Shown here: piece by piece, positions 22,490 through 35,400 of the stretch
Numbering within the stretch: position 1 is the stretch's first letter
How the letters are laid out: the number at the start of each line of letters is the position of its first letter
DNA from: Acorus gramineus
Lineage: Eukaryota > Streptophyta > Magnoliopsida > Acorales > Acoraceae
DNA: 64,000 nucleotides
NCBI GenBank assembly: GCA_030737835.1
Contig: CM060847.1
Span: forward strand, 25,210,438-25,274,437
Reading direction: 5' to 3'
The notes under the pieces: generated by a model
Databases searched by the model: none
The model's input: the letters and a program-made list of their open reading frames with translations, nothing else
Told to the model about the DNA's origin: nothing
Translations under genes and position numbers: made by a program

Positions 22490-25400
22490 TGTCACGCCCC
22501 AGGGCGGCCATCCCCGGGACGCGGCAAGTGTATATATGATATCAGTAACATGAAACCAACAATAAGCCACAAACAATCACTAAAACGACAACACAGATAA
22601 AAGTAGGGCTGACATAATATATACACCAAATGCGGAAGCTAAAAGACTGAGTCTGTAGTCAAAACATACTACAGACTCGATACATAATCATAAGTCCTGT
22701 GAGAGCCAACATGCCCATATATATACACAACAAAATCCAAATATAATCCAACTAAGTGCCCAAGCACAGAACATATACGTACAACAGAAAGAAGGGTGCT
22801 GATGGCCTCAAAACTCGTGGGACGCGGCGCTACCCTCTGCCGGTGTAGTCGCTCGGGAAGCTCCTCCCTCAGAGATCACTGAAAAGACAATATGCGAGGG
22901 GTGAGCCACACGCTCAGTGAATAGCACAACCCATGCATACAGTTCATATTAACCACATTTAAGCAATTCATAAGCCACAAGTGGCATAATATCACAATCC
23001 GGGGGTTCGTTCATCGCCGAACCCCATACCCTCACCCTCACCCTCACCCTCAACAGGTGACCTAGGATGTTGGGACTTAGTGGGCTGATAATCATCCATA
23101 CATAATCCTGTGGGTCGTCGCATCGCCGGCCCACCATACCCTCACCCTCACCTCTCAACAGGTGACCTAGGCTCTTGGGACTGACTAGGCTGTTGGTTAC
23201 CCTTGGTCCACCGATAGTCTCTCCTCACTCCGTGGTTGTTTGGCCACTCCCATGTTCAGCACAGTCCTTCACCAAATCAGGAGGCGCCTACTAGTGGGAG
23301 CCCCTGCACGGGACAACCTGTCTAACGCCGAGGTAGTCTCTACACGGATCCGACGAGGGGAACAGAACAGCCTATCCATCGCATATGATCCACTCGGATC
23401 CGCTGACAGCACATCTCTACGACTCTAATGTCTTGAATTCCTCAGAATTCCACCAGCGCGCATAACCAGTATGCGGGGAACATGCATTTATTAATCATAA
23501 TACAGGGGTGCAATATTATTGGGAAAGTAACCTGGGGAGGGCAACGTGAGGTCCCGATACAGGACGTCCCGACAACCATACAAGGAACACGGAGTACCCT
23601 GACCCGGGTCTCAATGTTGACCTCGCAAGGCCCCTCCCTATAATATTGTCTAAAGCATGCAATCCTCACTTATGCTAGCATTTGAATAAACAATCAAACT
23701 AATAGGACGCATGTAGAGGTCGGGCTTTCCTAGCATGATAGTGAGGAGGCAGGATGCATGGCTCATACATAATCCTAAGGGTGCAAGTCCCTATGACACA
23801 ACTAGGGTGGCATGCAATTCTACACACACATCATGCATACATGGATTACATCACGCAGTTAATACTAACTATAAGCCCCAGGGGAGGACGGTACACGCCC
23901 AAGGCATGTAGCGCCTCCCACACTGGGTTGGGTTGTCCCACTCACCGGGAATCAGGTCGACGCGCGACCGTCCGTCGAGATCTGCAAGACAGGGTATTAA
24001 CTGGTTAGAATAAATCCACAATTATCCAATAATACACAATAAATACCCAAAACCCACAACAAACACCCAACACCCCTCGGCAACCACCCGCACGGCCCCC
24101 GACTGCCTGGGTGCACCGCCGCGCTTCAGCCCGCACATCCCGTGCTCCGCCGGACCCTCTGCCCGCCGCCTGGACACGCCACCGCACCGCCCCCAGGCTC
24201 CGCGCATCCACTGCGCCCCGCCGCAGTAGCCCGAGCGCCCCGAACACCTCGCGCCGCCCCGCGAGTACCCCGCACGGCCCCCCGCGCGCAGCACCTTCCC
24301 GCGCGCACCCCGCGCCCGCCTCCACCGCCTCGCCGCGCCTCGCGCGCACTGCTCTGCTCGACCAGCACCTCGCGCACACCTCGCCTGCCCCACCGCGCCT
24401 CGCGCACACCTCCTCTGCTCGGCCATCACCTCGCGCACGGCACCACCACTGTCCGCCTGCACCTCGCGCACGCACCGCCACTGTCCGCACGACTAGCACC
24501 CCGCGCGACCAGCTCCTCGCGCCCAGACCAGCGCGACCAGCACCTTGCGCCCAGACCAGCGCGACCAGCACCTCGCGCGCAGCTCCCTAGCTGGCCTCCA
24601 GCTCTTCCCGAGCGCACGCCCGCGCGCACGCACACGCGCGCCCTGCTAGCCCCTGCGCCTGGGCTACCCGAGGCCACCAGCCCACTCGCCAGCACTGCCA
24701 GCCCCTCCAGCATACCCAGCACGACCAGCACTGCCAGCCCCAGACCGCGCTCACCCGCGCGCATGCCGCGCGCACGCACGCCCCCGCGCGCACGCGCGCA
24801 TCCCAGCACGCGCCCAGCCTACGCGCTGCCTGGGCCGCTGCCGCCGCTGCCTGCTGCCCGGGACAGTGCCCCTGCCTGCCGAGCACCTCCAACCACCCCT
24901 CCCACTGCCGCCGACCACCTCCAACCACCCCCGACCATCCTCCGACGACCCCCACTGCCGCCGACCACCTCCCAACCACAAAACCCTCCCCTAGCAATCA
25001 TCTAGACAAGAAAAAAGGGGGAAAGAAGGCTTACCGAGGGGAGGAAGGGGCGTCCGGTGGCTCTCCGCGCGCCGGAACCTTTCCCAAAAGCCCTCACACG
25101 CCCCGATCTAGCTTGGCCTTCGAAATGGGCCAAAACAGAGGACGAAAAGGGGAGGTCGGGGAGGCTAGGATCGTCGGAACTCGGATTTGAAGACACCGGA
25201 GCGTAGATCGGGACCCGATCTACACTTCCCGTGCTTTGGGTTTTTGGTTTTGAAGGGGTTAGGGGGCTTGAAAGTGAGAAAAAGAGAGAGAGGGGAAAGA
25301 GAAAATGCAAGGTCGTAGGGATGATGAATAGTGTGATTTGATTTTTATAACACCTCTTATATAGCGTGCGACTTAAAAACCCGGATACGCCCCGGAACTG

Positions 25401-25619
25401 TGAAATTTTTGCAAACGATGCCGGAATTCGATGAAAGTGGCTTAAAATGGCACCAGGACACATAATATGCAGTTAGATTTTCAATCGGAGTCCTCTAACT
25501 CGGACGATAGCTAACAGTCCAAAATTATGCGGTTCCGATCGAAAAACACTAAAAATTTTAAAACTGCCAAAAATGCTCCAATGATTGCCAATAGGCCAAA
25601 AAGTGACACATATATAACA
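22490..25619 (-). mobile_element. Solo LTR E (family-1)
   Basis: 3,130 bp with exact TAGGT duplications at 22,485-22,489 and 25,620-25,624. It has one copy of the 'ggaacacggagtaccc' block (about 23,515-23,650) and a GC-rich core at about 24,090-24,900. It splits the zinc-finger region of a LINE remnant. Long frames over the core (up to 287 codons) are compositional artefacts. Confidence 0.93.
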
Positions 25620-25624
25620 TAGGT

Positions 25625-26920
25625 GATGGACGTTCTCCAATGGGTCCGAACAGTGTGGGCATGCAGTGGAATCATTTCGAGCCCACCTAGCACTGAATGA
25701 TCTCATGAGTAGACATTCAACAAAAACCAAGCGAACACTTTAATCTTCAATGGGAATTTCGGTTTCCACATTTGCTTGAACAAAGGACAAGTCGAAGAGC
25801 TGTTGGAAAGGGACATACGCCATCAATTGTAAGCGTTCTTGGCTGAGAACCCTCTAGAAGACTGGGGTTTCCTCCTAAAATTACCATCTGCTCTACCTTG
25901 GACACGTAAAGACCGGATGCGCTCCAATATACCAACAAATTGAGCTATCTCTACCTTGGAAGGTCTCGCTCAGACAAGCTTGATTTGCCATTCACCGGGA
26001 GCTGCAAGAAAGAACTCGTTCACCTGCCCGTCCCTCTTGGAAGCTAACCTGAAGATGTACGGGGCTACATCACAGAGGCACATCCCTTGCCCATCTATCC
26101 AGCCAAAAATATATCGAGCTACCGTCCCCGAGCTTCCACACGAAAGTAGTTTCCAAAAATGCGCGGTCGGCAAACAGGCCTTTGCAAATTGGGGTCGCTC
26201 GCATTCATTGTTAACCACCACTGCTCCCTGATTCCCTCTCCCCCATACATGTATGCCATGATCTGAGTCCACAATGAACCACATCGGGAGATCCATTTCC
26301 ACACCTATTTTGAAAGGAGAGCTTTATTCATAAGCCAAAGATCAAGTATCTGCAAAGCTCCCTCTCTTTATGTTCGGCACACAGTATCCCAATCCACCAT
26401 GTGTGGAGTTCTGCGTTCCACTTCTCCGCCTTATCAAAGAAATCACCGACGAATACAATCAATTCTGTTGAATACACCGACCAAAAGTATGAACACTGAC
26501 AAGTAAAAAATCAGTAAGTTCGACAACACAGCCTGCAAGAGTGTCAACCTCCCTCCCCAACTTTGCATTTTTCCTTTCCATACCGCGAGTCTCCTGTCGA
26601 AATGATCGACTAGAGGATCCCATAGATCCTTTTTTATCTGCCCTTTGAACAACGGAAAACTGAGATACTTGGAGGGGAAGGCACACGACGAGCATCCCAT
26701 GTTCTCAACCAATCAAGCTTCCTCCTCAACAAAAATATGTATCCCGTGCATGGAGCTCTTGTGTAGATTGAGCGAGAGTCCAGAGAGTAACCCAAAGCAG
26801 AAAAGGATGAACCGCAGCCACCGTATGCACCATGCATTGGCTTCACTGATGAGGAGGCCAACTGGAATGAATTTTTGGAGTGATGGATGACATAGGAGGG
26901 TCAAAAGAGAATTTTGCAAA
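25625..26920 (-). pseudogene. LINE reverse transcriptase remnant
   Basis: The minus strand encodes, in order, the end of the RT domain ('EANAWCIRWL', 'FGLLSGLSLNLHKS', near 26,720-26,840), the connector typical of plant LINEs ('YLSFPLFKGQIKKDLWDPL', 'RRLAVWKGKMQSWGGRLTLL', 26,480-26,690), a degraded middle, and the zinc-binding domain ('FAWFLLNVYS', then in another frame 'NDSTACPHCSDPLENVHHL', 25,630-25,730). Stops and frameshifts occur between pieces. The N-terminal endonuclease and the catalytic part of RT are missing, as expected for a 5'-truncated LINE copy. Inactive. Confidence 0.72.
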
Positions 26921-27015
26921 AGGTGGAGTGTTGTATTGAGAGGTGGTTACAAATTACCTATCAATGAGGGATAGCTTTTCTTTCGCAACGAAAAACTCAT
27001 ATTTAAACAAAGGAT

Positions 27016-27320
27016 TGTTGTGAATATGGTGGATAACCACCACTTCTCTAACCCATAACCTCCCCCACTCTTCAACTCCATAACCTCCCCCACTCTTCCA
27101 TTTCATAACACTCCCATTATTGCCCACTATCTCCCCCCTCACCTCTATGGACTTGTAACTCTCCACCTTTGGGATTCCTCTATGCACCCTATAAATAGAG
27201 GGGCTTTCTCTTGTATTCAACCAACAAAAGTGAATAAGAATCTCTCTCTACTTCTCTTCTATATGCTTGTGTGCTTTGTTTATATACTCTTATATATTAT
27301 ATTCTATTTAGTTTACAACA
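27016..27320 (+). repeat. Copia 5' LTR
   Basis: 305 bp starting TGTTGTGAATATGG and ending TTTACAACA. It matches the 3' LTR closely and the LTR at 62,069-62,366 more distantly. It carries the promoter box at 27,190 and a CT-rich stretch ('ctctctctacttctcttc') downstream of it. Confidence 0.95.
27190..27197 (+). promoter_or_regulatory. TATA box of copia 5' LTR
   Basis: TATAAATA followed by GAGGGG, conserved at the same place in the 3' LTR (36,171-36,178) and the fragment at 62,229-62,236. It would set the U3/R boundary some 25-35 nt downstream. Confidence 0.75.
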
Positions 27321-27322
27321 CG

Positions 27323-27335
27323 TTATCAGCACGAG
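27323..27335 (+). other. Primer-binding site of copia element
   Basis: TTATCAGCACGAG, two bases after the LTR end. This is the half-tRNA-Met type primer site common in plant copia elements. The same site follows the LTR at 62,366. Confidence 0.85.
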
Positions 27336-27817
27336 AAGCTCTTTGTTAAAGAGAAAGGTTTGTATCGATGGGTTCTTAATGATCTATATCAAAAATATAC
27401 TCCCCTTGATGTTATGTATTTTTATGTAAATCATCTACTACATACATATGATTTTTTTTTTTCAATATGCATGGAACCGTATGCAAATTATGTGTAGAAC
27501 CCGTATACATCTATCTTTTATTTTCATCTGATGTACTGCATACATCTATCTTTTATTTTCCATGCATGCAATCCCCGTGAAAATTTTCCATACATATGTT
27601 ATGATATGATTAATTTATGAAAACTAGTATGCAATTTTCCATGCAACAGTATGCGGCATCTATCATTTGATTATTTATTTTTCATGTAACTGTTCCATGT
27701 TTGTCATCTTTTATTAAAATTTAAATATTATACATCTATGTGTAGAACCAGAAGTTCTCACAAATATCAATTAATTTGATATTTATATTTGATTTGAAAT
27801 TCATTTTAATGTTACAA

Positions 27818-28262
27818 TGTCATGTGTCCCTATAGGATCATACAAAAATTGTAATTACATGGATCCCTGAAGGACCATGTAGAAGTTATGAATAATGTGT
27901 TCCAATAAGACCATGCAAATTTTATTCTATCCCTGAAGGACTACAAAAATTATTACATGGATCCTTGAAGAATCATGTAAAAGATATGATTAAAAATGTC
28001 CCTGAAGGACTATGATTATATTGTATCCATGAAGGATCATACAAATTTTATTTTATTTTATCCCTGAAGGACTGTACAAAAATTATGATTATATGAATCT
28101 TTGAAGGATCATGTAAAATTTTATTTTGTTCTATCCCTGAAGGACTATACAAAAATCATGATTGTTCGTGTCCCTGTAGGACCAAACAAAAGTTATATGA
28201 TATATTTTTCAGGTCCTTGAAGGACCAAATAATAAAAAAAAGATCCATGTATCCCAGCAGGA
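27818..28262 (+). repeat. Tandem 'TCCCTGAAGGAC' leader repeats
   Basis: About eleven degenerate units of roughly 38 bp, each with '(G)TCCCTGAAGGACYATRYAAAA'-like sequence and AT-rich filler. The same order of units recurs at 63,246-63,480. They lie between the primer site and gag, where packaging or translation signals would be expected, but no function can be shown. Confidence 0.85.
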
Positions 28263-28356
28263 ACATGTAAATTATGATTAGATTTCACCATCATCATCAT
28301 CATAATGAAGAGGATTTAAAGATTAATACCTCATTGACAAAGGTCCACCGGCCATT

Positions 28357-28833
28357 ATGCCTCAAATATGCTCCAGTTGTAGCAATATTGAGAGCATCAA
28401 TTTTATATATTCTCGTTGCCGAACAACGATTTTTTTAAAATATCATATAACTCAACTCAATGGCATAGCATCATTACCCGAAGTAAATGCATTTTATTTT
28501 ATGTTCGCCATGGAAGTTGTGGTCATGAATGATGAGATCATGATTTATATAGTTGAGAAAGCACAACAATCATAAAGTTTGTAAAATATCTCAAATCACT
28601 AGAAGTGATTTGCTATTAAACAAAAGCATAATTGAAGGGAAAAGGGTTGCAGAACAAACCCCTAACACAAGGAAAATGATTGTTATGTATTTGGTGCTTT
28701 AAAAATATGGTCACGTACCTGATGTACGATCAGACTTTTATAATTTTTATAATTATAATTTTTCTTTGTTATCTAAAATCCATTTTTCTTATTTTTATAT
28801 TTATCTTATTTATTTCATTTTTTTTTTTACAAG
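28357..28833 (+). pseudogene. gag: Decayed copia gag
   Basis: The interval where gag should lie is short and broken. Near 28,675-28,730 the frame reads 'ENDCYVFGALKIWSRT' then a stop and Cys. This lines up with a gag zinc knuckle (CxxCG..GHWSRTC) that has lost its second Cys and its His. The 72-codon frame at 28,357-28,575 is not recognisable. Most of the capsid domain appears deleted. Confidence is moderate because only the knuckle relic is diagnostic. Confidence 0.5.
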
Positions 28834-30206
28834 AATGGCTATGGTTGGTGACATTTGTCTAGCAGACAGCGCTACAACACATACGATCCTACGAAATAAA
28901 CAATATTTCTCGACATTGACATTAATCAATGCAAATGTTAATACCATTTCTGGTACTACGAAATTAATTGAAGGCTCCGGAAGAGCAAATATAATATTAC
29001 CAGGAGGTACAAAATTTTGTATTAATGATGCATTATATTCAGCAAGATCCAGAAGAAATCTGCTAAGTTTTAAGGATATCCGTCTTAATGGATATCATAT
29101 TGAGACTATCAATGAAAACAATATGGAGTATTTATGCATTACTTCAATTGTTTCAGGCCAAAAACATGTATTAGAGAAACTTCATGCTTTCTCATCTGGG
29201 TTGTATTATACAACCATAAAAACAATCGAATCATATGCTGTAATGAACCAGAAGTTCTATGATTCAGATATTTTTACACTTTGGCATGATCGTCTCGGGC
29301 ATCCAGGATCTACAATGATGCGTCGAATAATTGATAATTCATTTGGGCATTCGTTAAAGAACCAGAAGATTCTTTTACCTAATCACTATCAATGCACTTC
29401 GTGCTCACAAGGAAAATTGATAGTTAGACCATCCCCTACAAAAGTCAATGTTGAGTCACCAACATTTTTGCAAAGAATCCAAGGGGATATATGTGGCCCA
29501 ATCCACCCCCCATGTGGACCATTCAAGTATTTTATGGTATTGATAGACGCATCTGCTAGATGGTCGCATGTTTGTCTATTATCCACTCGGAATGCTGCAT
29601 TTGCAAGACTACTTGCTCAGATAATCCGATTACAGTCTCATTTTTCGGATTATCCTATAAAGTCAATACGTCTTGATGGAGCTGGTGAATTCACATCGAA
29701 AACTTTTAACGACTATTGTATGTCGCATGGCATCGATGTTGAACACCCTGTTGCTCATGTGCACACCCAAAATGGATTAGCTGAATCATTTATTAAGCAT
29801 CTTCAGCTAATTGCACGTCCTATGCTTTTGAGGACAAAATTACCCGTTTCAGCTTGGGGTCATGCTATATTGCATGCAGCAGCATTAGTTCGCCTTCGGC
29901 CAACTGCTTATCATCAATATTCCCCTTTACAGCTCGTACTGGGTCATCAACCAAATATTTCACATCTTCGAATTTTTGGTTGTGCTGTACAAGTTCCTAT
30001 TGCCCCTACACAACGAACTAAAATGGGCCCTCAACGTCGATTGGGAATTTATGTAGGCTTTGATTCTCCTTCTATTATAAGATATCTTGAACCATTGACA
30101 GGGGATGTTTTTACCGCTCGATTTGCGGATTGTCATTTTGATGAGACAATATTCCCGTCATTAGGGGAGAAAATCCGTCGCCAGAAGAACGACGTGAACT
30201 TACATG
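28834..30206 (+). pseudogene. pol: Copia pol block 1: protease and integrase
   Basis: The frame holds a protease active-site-like 'LADSATTH' (usually DSGAT/S, so Gly is replaced), the GAG_pre-integrase zinc motif ('HDRLGHPG' ... 'CTSCSQGK', an HHCC finger), and the integrase core with GDI, 'RLDGAGEF' and 'QNGLAESF', where D and E are 35 residues apart as in DD35E. The conserved 'HLRIFGC' and 'KMGPQRRLGIYVGF' strings follow. At about 30,200 the frame shifts; the following coding appears in another frame near 30,207. The protein would cut and integrate element DNA, but this copy is broken. Confidence 0.9.
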
Positions 30207-31110
30207 AAAAACTCCATCTTTGTCTCATCTTGATCCTCGCACTAATCAATGTGAAACTGAAGTGCAAAGAATCACCATCTTCAAAGAATTGCGCATCAAT
30301 TGCCAGATGCATTCAATGATGCAGCAAAAGTGATGAAATCACATATTCCAGCTGCTAATACTCCAGCTCGAATTAATGTTCCAATAGGAAAAACTGTTAA
30401 TATGCCGGCTAATGAATCAACAAAAACACGCCTGAAGCGTGGAAGACCTATAGGCTCAAAAGATTCAGCTCCCCGAAGGAGAAAAACAATGAAGAATAAT
30501 TCTCTAGAAGAGTATGAAACACTTGAAAGACCCACAATAATAACTCCTACAGAGGAAGAAGTCCCTGAAGTGACACAAGTCCCTGAAGAGACTGACGTCC
30601 CTGAAGTGACGCCCGTGCATGAAGAACAAGTACATGGAAATGAAGAAATTTCCATAAATTATGCAAATTCACAAATATTGTGGGATCGAAAGCAAGTGCT
30701 TGTTGATGATATATTCTCATTTGCAGTAGCTACAGAAATCATTTCAGATAATGATTTAGAACCACGTTCAGTGGATGAATGCAGACGAAAAAATTGTTGG
30801 CCACAATGGAAAGCTGCTATTCAAACAGAATTGGATTCACTTGCAAAACACCAAGTATTTGGACCAGTAGTCCTAACCCCTGAAGGTGTTAAACCAGTAG
30901 GATGTAAATGGGTGTTTGCGAGAAAACGAAATGAAAGAAACGAGATTGTTAGATACAAAGCTCGTCTTGTGGCACAGGGTTTCCTGCAGAGACCTGGGAT
31001 AGATTTTGAAGAGACATATTCTCCTGTGATGGACACAATCACATTTCGGTATTTAATTAGTCTTGTAGTCTCAGAAGGACTTGACATGCAGCTAATGGAT
31101 GTGGTTAAAC
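30207..31110 (+). pseudogene. pol: Copia pol block 2: RT N-terminal part
   Basis: The frame includes a charged linker with three repeats of 'VPE-x-T' (30,556-30,620), then the RT start: 'WPQWKAAIQTELDSL', 'GCKWVFARKRNE', 'RYKARLVAQGF', 'DFEETYSPVMD' and 'MQLMDVV'. The MDV aspartate (first catalytic Asp) is kept, but the usual 'TAFLYG' and about 40 further residues are deleted. The frame then ends in unrelated codons. Confidence 0.88.
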
Positions 31111-31127
31111 ATGTACTCAATCAAGCT

Positions 31128-32289
31128 AAGACGATCCTTGTATGGGTTAAAGCAATCTGGACGAATGTGGTATAACCGTCTTAGTGAGTACTTAATAAAA
31201 GAAGGATATGTCAATGATCCAATATGCCCCTGTATATTTATTAAGAAAACGGAACTCGGATTTACCATTATTGCAGTATATGTTGATGATATTAATCTAA
31301 TTGGGACTCCTGAAGAGCTCAAAAAGGCTTTCGAATATCTGAAAAAGGAGTTTGAAATGAAAGATCTTGGAAAAACAAGATATTGTCTCGGCTTGCAAAT
31401 TGAGCAAAGTTCAAATGGGATACTTGTTCATCAAACAACATATGTTGAAAAAATCCTGAAGCGTTTTAATATGGACAAATGTCATCCATTAAGTACTCCA
31501 ATGGTAGTAAGGTTACTTGACCCAAAGAAGGACCCTTTTCGTCCAAAAGAAGATACTGAAAATCTTCTTGGTCCTGAAATACCATATCTTAGTGCAATTG
31601 GTGCCTTATTATATTTGGCCCAATGCACTAGACTTGACATTGCATTTTCAGTTAATTTATTGGCCAAATTTAGCTCTGCACCAACTCGAAGGCATTGGAA
31701 TGGTGTGAAGCACATTTTTCGTTATCTTCGTGGAACGTCAGACATGGGTCTATTCTATGCAAAGGATTCCAATAATGGTGCACAACTAAAGGGTTATGCA
31801 GATTCAGGATATCTTTCAGATCCTCACAAGGCTCGCTCACAAACAGGCTATGTATTCACTTGCGGTGGCACAGCAATCTCTTGGCGATCTACGAAACAGA
31901 CTTTGGTCGCCACGTCTTCTAACCACTCTGAGATTCTTGCACTCCACGAAGCAAGCCGGGAATGCGTGTGGATAAGGTCTTTGGTTCATCATATTCGTAC
32001 TGCATGCGGACTATCTCTCATTACAGATGTTCCAACAACTATATATGAAGACAATGCAGCATGCATTGCTCAAATCAAAGGGGGATATATCAAGGGTGAT
32101 AGAACAAAGCATATTTCTCCAAAATTCTTTTACACTCATGAGCTCCAGCAGAGACATGAAATTGATGTTCAACAAATTCAGTCAAAGGACAATCTTGCAG
32201 ATTTGTTTACTAAAGCTTTGTCGACATCAACATTCAAGAAGCTGGTGTATGAAATCGGGTTGCGACGAGTTTGCGACAAAAATTCTTGA
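31128..32289 (+). pseudogene. pol: Copia pol block 3: RT C-terminal part and RNase H
   Basis: Resumes with 'SLYGLKQSGRMWYNRL', the RT active site 'YVDD' (residues 61-64 of the frame from 31,099), 'PYLSAIGALLYL', 'HWNGVKHIFRYLRGT' and the RNase H part ('GYADSGYLSDP', 'SWRSTKQTLVATSSNHSE', 'EDNAACI', 'KHISPKFF'), stopping at 32,287-32,289. Typical copia residues are changed in places (ADSGY for ADAGY). A deletion plus frameshift separates it from block 2, so no active RT can be made. Confidence 0.9.
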
Positions 32290-32420
32290 AATCTTGTACT
32301 TATGAGGGGGAGTAATTTTTGATGACATTTTGCGAACTGTACTCTTTTTCCTTCGCCTAGGTTTTGTCCCATTGGGTTTTCCTGGCAAGGTTTTAATGAG
32401 GCAATATCAAACGCATACAC

Positions 32421-35400
32421 TGTCACGCCCCAGGGCGGCCGTCCCCGGGACGCGGCAAGTGTATATATAATATCAGAATCTACACAGGGGTTCAATAATA
32501 TACCATACACAAGCAACTAGAATGACACACATGCAACAAAGGGGCTGACATGATATATACACCAAATGCGGAAGCAAAAGACTGAATCTGTAAATAAACA
32601 TTCTACAGACTCGTAACTCAATCATATGTCCTGTGAGAGCCAATATACACAAATGCAACTGAACATATACAAACACGTGCCAAGCACGGAAATCAAATAC
32701 ATACAGTCAAGAAGGGATGCTGATAACCTCTGGCACTCGCGGAACGTGGCGCTGCTCCGCTACTGAAGGAATCCCTCGGAAAGCTCCAACTGCTGCTCCG
32801 GCTCCAGCTCAGACTCAGTGGCAACTGGGGAAAAACATATGCGAGGGGTGAGCCACACGCTCAGTGAACAGCACAACCCATGCATCACAGACAATATTTA
32901 CCACAATTCCATTATTTATCCAGCCTCTAAGACATAACAACATAATCCAGTGGTTCGTACCTCGCCGAACCACCACCCCCTCACCCTCACCCATCAATGG
33001 GTGACATAGGCTATTGGGACTGATAATCATCCATTCACAAATCCAGTAGGTCGCTCATCGCCAACCCACTACACCCTCACCCTCACCCTACCACGGGTGA
33101 CATAGGATTTTGGGACTGACTAGGCTGTTGGTCACCCTTAGTCCACCGGTAGTCTCTCCTCCACTCCATAGGCCGCTTGGTCTCCACCCACAACTTCAGC
33201 ACAGTCCGTCACAATCATCGGGAGGCGCCTACTGATGTGGGTTCTCCGAAGGACGGCCTTTCTAACGGTGGGGCAGTCTCTACCGGATCCAACGAAGAGA
33301 ACAGAACAGCCTATCCATACGCATATGATCCACTCGGATCCGCCGACAACACATCTCTACAACTCAAATGTCATGAACTCTTCAGAGTTCCTCTAGGGCG
33401 CATAACCAAGATGCGGGGAAATAAGTACAATAAAAGCAAGGTTGTAATATCATTGGGGGAAAGAACTCGGGAGGGCGGCGTGAGTTCCCGTTATAGGATA
33501 CCCCGACAACCAAACAAGGAACACGGAGTACCCTAACCCGGGTCTCACCGCTGTCCTCACAAGCCCTCCCCTATAATATTCACTAATATGCTAATAATCA
33601 TACCAATCATACAACATTACATATAATATTATTGGGACTAGAAACCTTGGGAGGGCAGCATGAGGTCCCGATACAGGACATCCCGACAACCAAACAAGGA
33701 ACACGGAGTACCCTAACACGGGTCTCAATGTTGACCTCGCAAGGCTCCTCCCTATAATATTATCTAAGGCATGCGATTTAACATACACTAGCATTTAATT
33801 TAATAAATAAACTAGTAGGACGCATGCATAGGCCGAGGTTTCCTAACATGAAAACAGGGGACATGGTGCATGGCTCATACACATATCCTATGGGTGCAAG
33901 TCCCTAACATACAAAGACTAGGGTAGCATGCATTCTACATTTAAATCATGCAAGCATGGATTACATATTACTGCCGGTTAATATACATCCATGGTGCCCC
34001 AGGAGAGGTCGGTATACGTCCAAATGCGTATGACCCCTCTCTACTGGGTTGGATTGTCCCACTCACCGGTATCTGGGTCGTCGCGCGACCGTCCGTCCAG
34101 ATCTGCAAGACAGACATTCAATATGGTGAGAACAAAACATAAATACTCTAAAATACCCAAACATACAAAACCCACAACTAAACACCTAACACTCGGGCAA
34201 ACGTGCATACGACTCGCACGCACGCTAGCCCGAGCACCCTCGGCAACCACCCGCACGGCCGGCAACCACCCGCACGGCCGCCCGACCGCCCGGGTGCACC
34301 GCCACGCCCCAGCCAACGCACCCCGCGCACCGCCGGACCTCCCGGGTGCACCGCGCGCCCTCTGCGCCCCAGCGCAGCCGCCCGTGCACACCCAGCACGC
34401 CTCGCGCTGGCCCGCGAGCACCCCGCACGCCCCTCGCGCAGTGCCTCGCCCCGCGCGCACCCCGCGCGCACCACCTCGCTCCGCGCGCACCCCGCGCGCA
34501 CCACCTGCCTCTACTCGCGCGCACCACCCGCGCCTCAGCCCAGCGCCCGGTATCCGCAGCCCAGCACCCGATGCTCAACGCCCAGCACCCGGGACCCTCA
34601 CCCAGCGCCCACGCGCAACACGCGCCCAGCGCGCCTGCCAGCATGCTCACGCTGCTGCCCGCATTGCCTGCCTGCACGCGTCGCCGAGTGGCCCGAGCAC
34701 CGTTCCCCTGCACGCCCGGCACTGCTTGCCTGATGCCCGAGCACCTCCTGCCCTGCTCGCCTGCGCGCCCAGCCTGCCAGCCCGGCCTGCCCGCGTGCAC
34801 AGCCCACAGCCTGCCTACCCGCATGCCTCTCCCTGCACCCCCCGAGCGCACGCCCGCGCGCGCACCCGCGCGCTCGCGCGCCCGGAAACCTAGTGCACTT
34901 GCTCCCAGCCTACCCGAGCTAGCCCTGCCAGCCTGCCCAGCGCGCACGCCCAGCCCTGCTGGCCCCCAGCGCCAGCCGAGCGCCCGCACGCCTAGCCCTG
35001 CTGGCCCCCAGCACCGCCCGAGCGCACGCACGCGCGCGCCGCTCCAACCACTGCGCCTGCACCACCCTGCGCTGCTGCCCTGCCCGAGACAGCAGCCCGC
35101 CAGCCCGAGCTGCACGCCTGCCAGCCCGAGCTCCTCTACCACCCACCTCCGGCCACCCCAAAGCCTCCGACCACCTCCCACAGCCCTCCGGCGGCCACCC
35201 ACCGCCGCCGACCACCACCCAACCCCATTTCCACCCTCCTAGCATACATCTAAGCAAGAAAGAGGGGAAAAAGAGGCTTACCAAGGGGAGGAAAGGAAAT
35301 CCGGTTGCTCTCCGCGCACCGAAACCTCTCCCAAAAGTTTTCCAACGCCCGGATCTACCTCCACCACCGAGATGGCTCAAATCAGGGACGAAGAGAGGGC

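Noticed and set aside
22171..22600. Plus-strand frames over the LINE remnant
   Set aside because: Antisense shadows of the minus-strand LINE reading frame, or frames running into LTR E.
27818..28262. CRISPR-like regular repeats
   Set aside because: Units are degenerate, spacers are not unique sequence, and the array sits in a plant copia leader and recurs in a second element.
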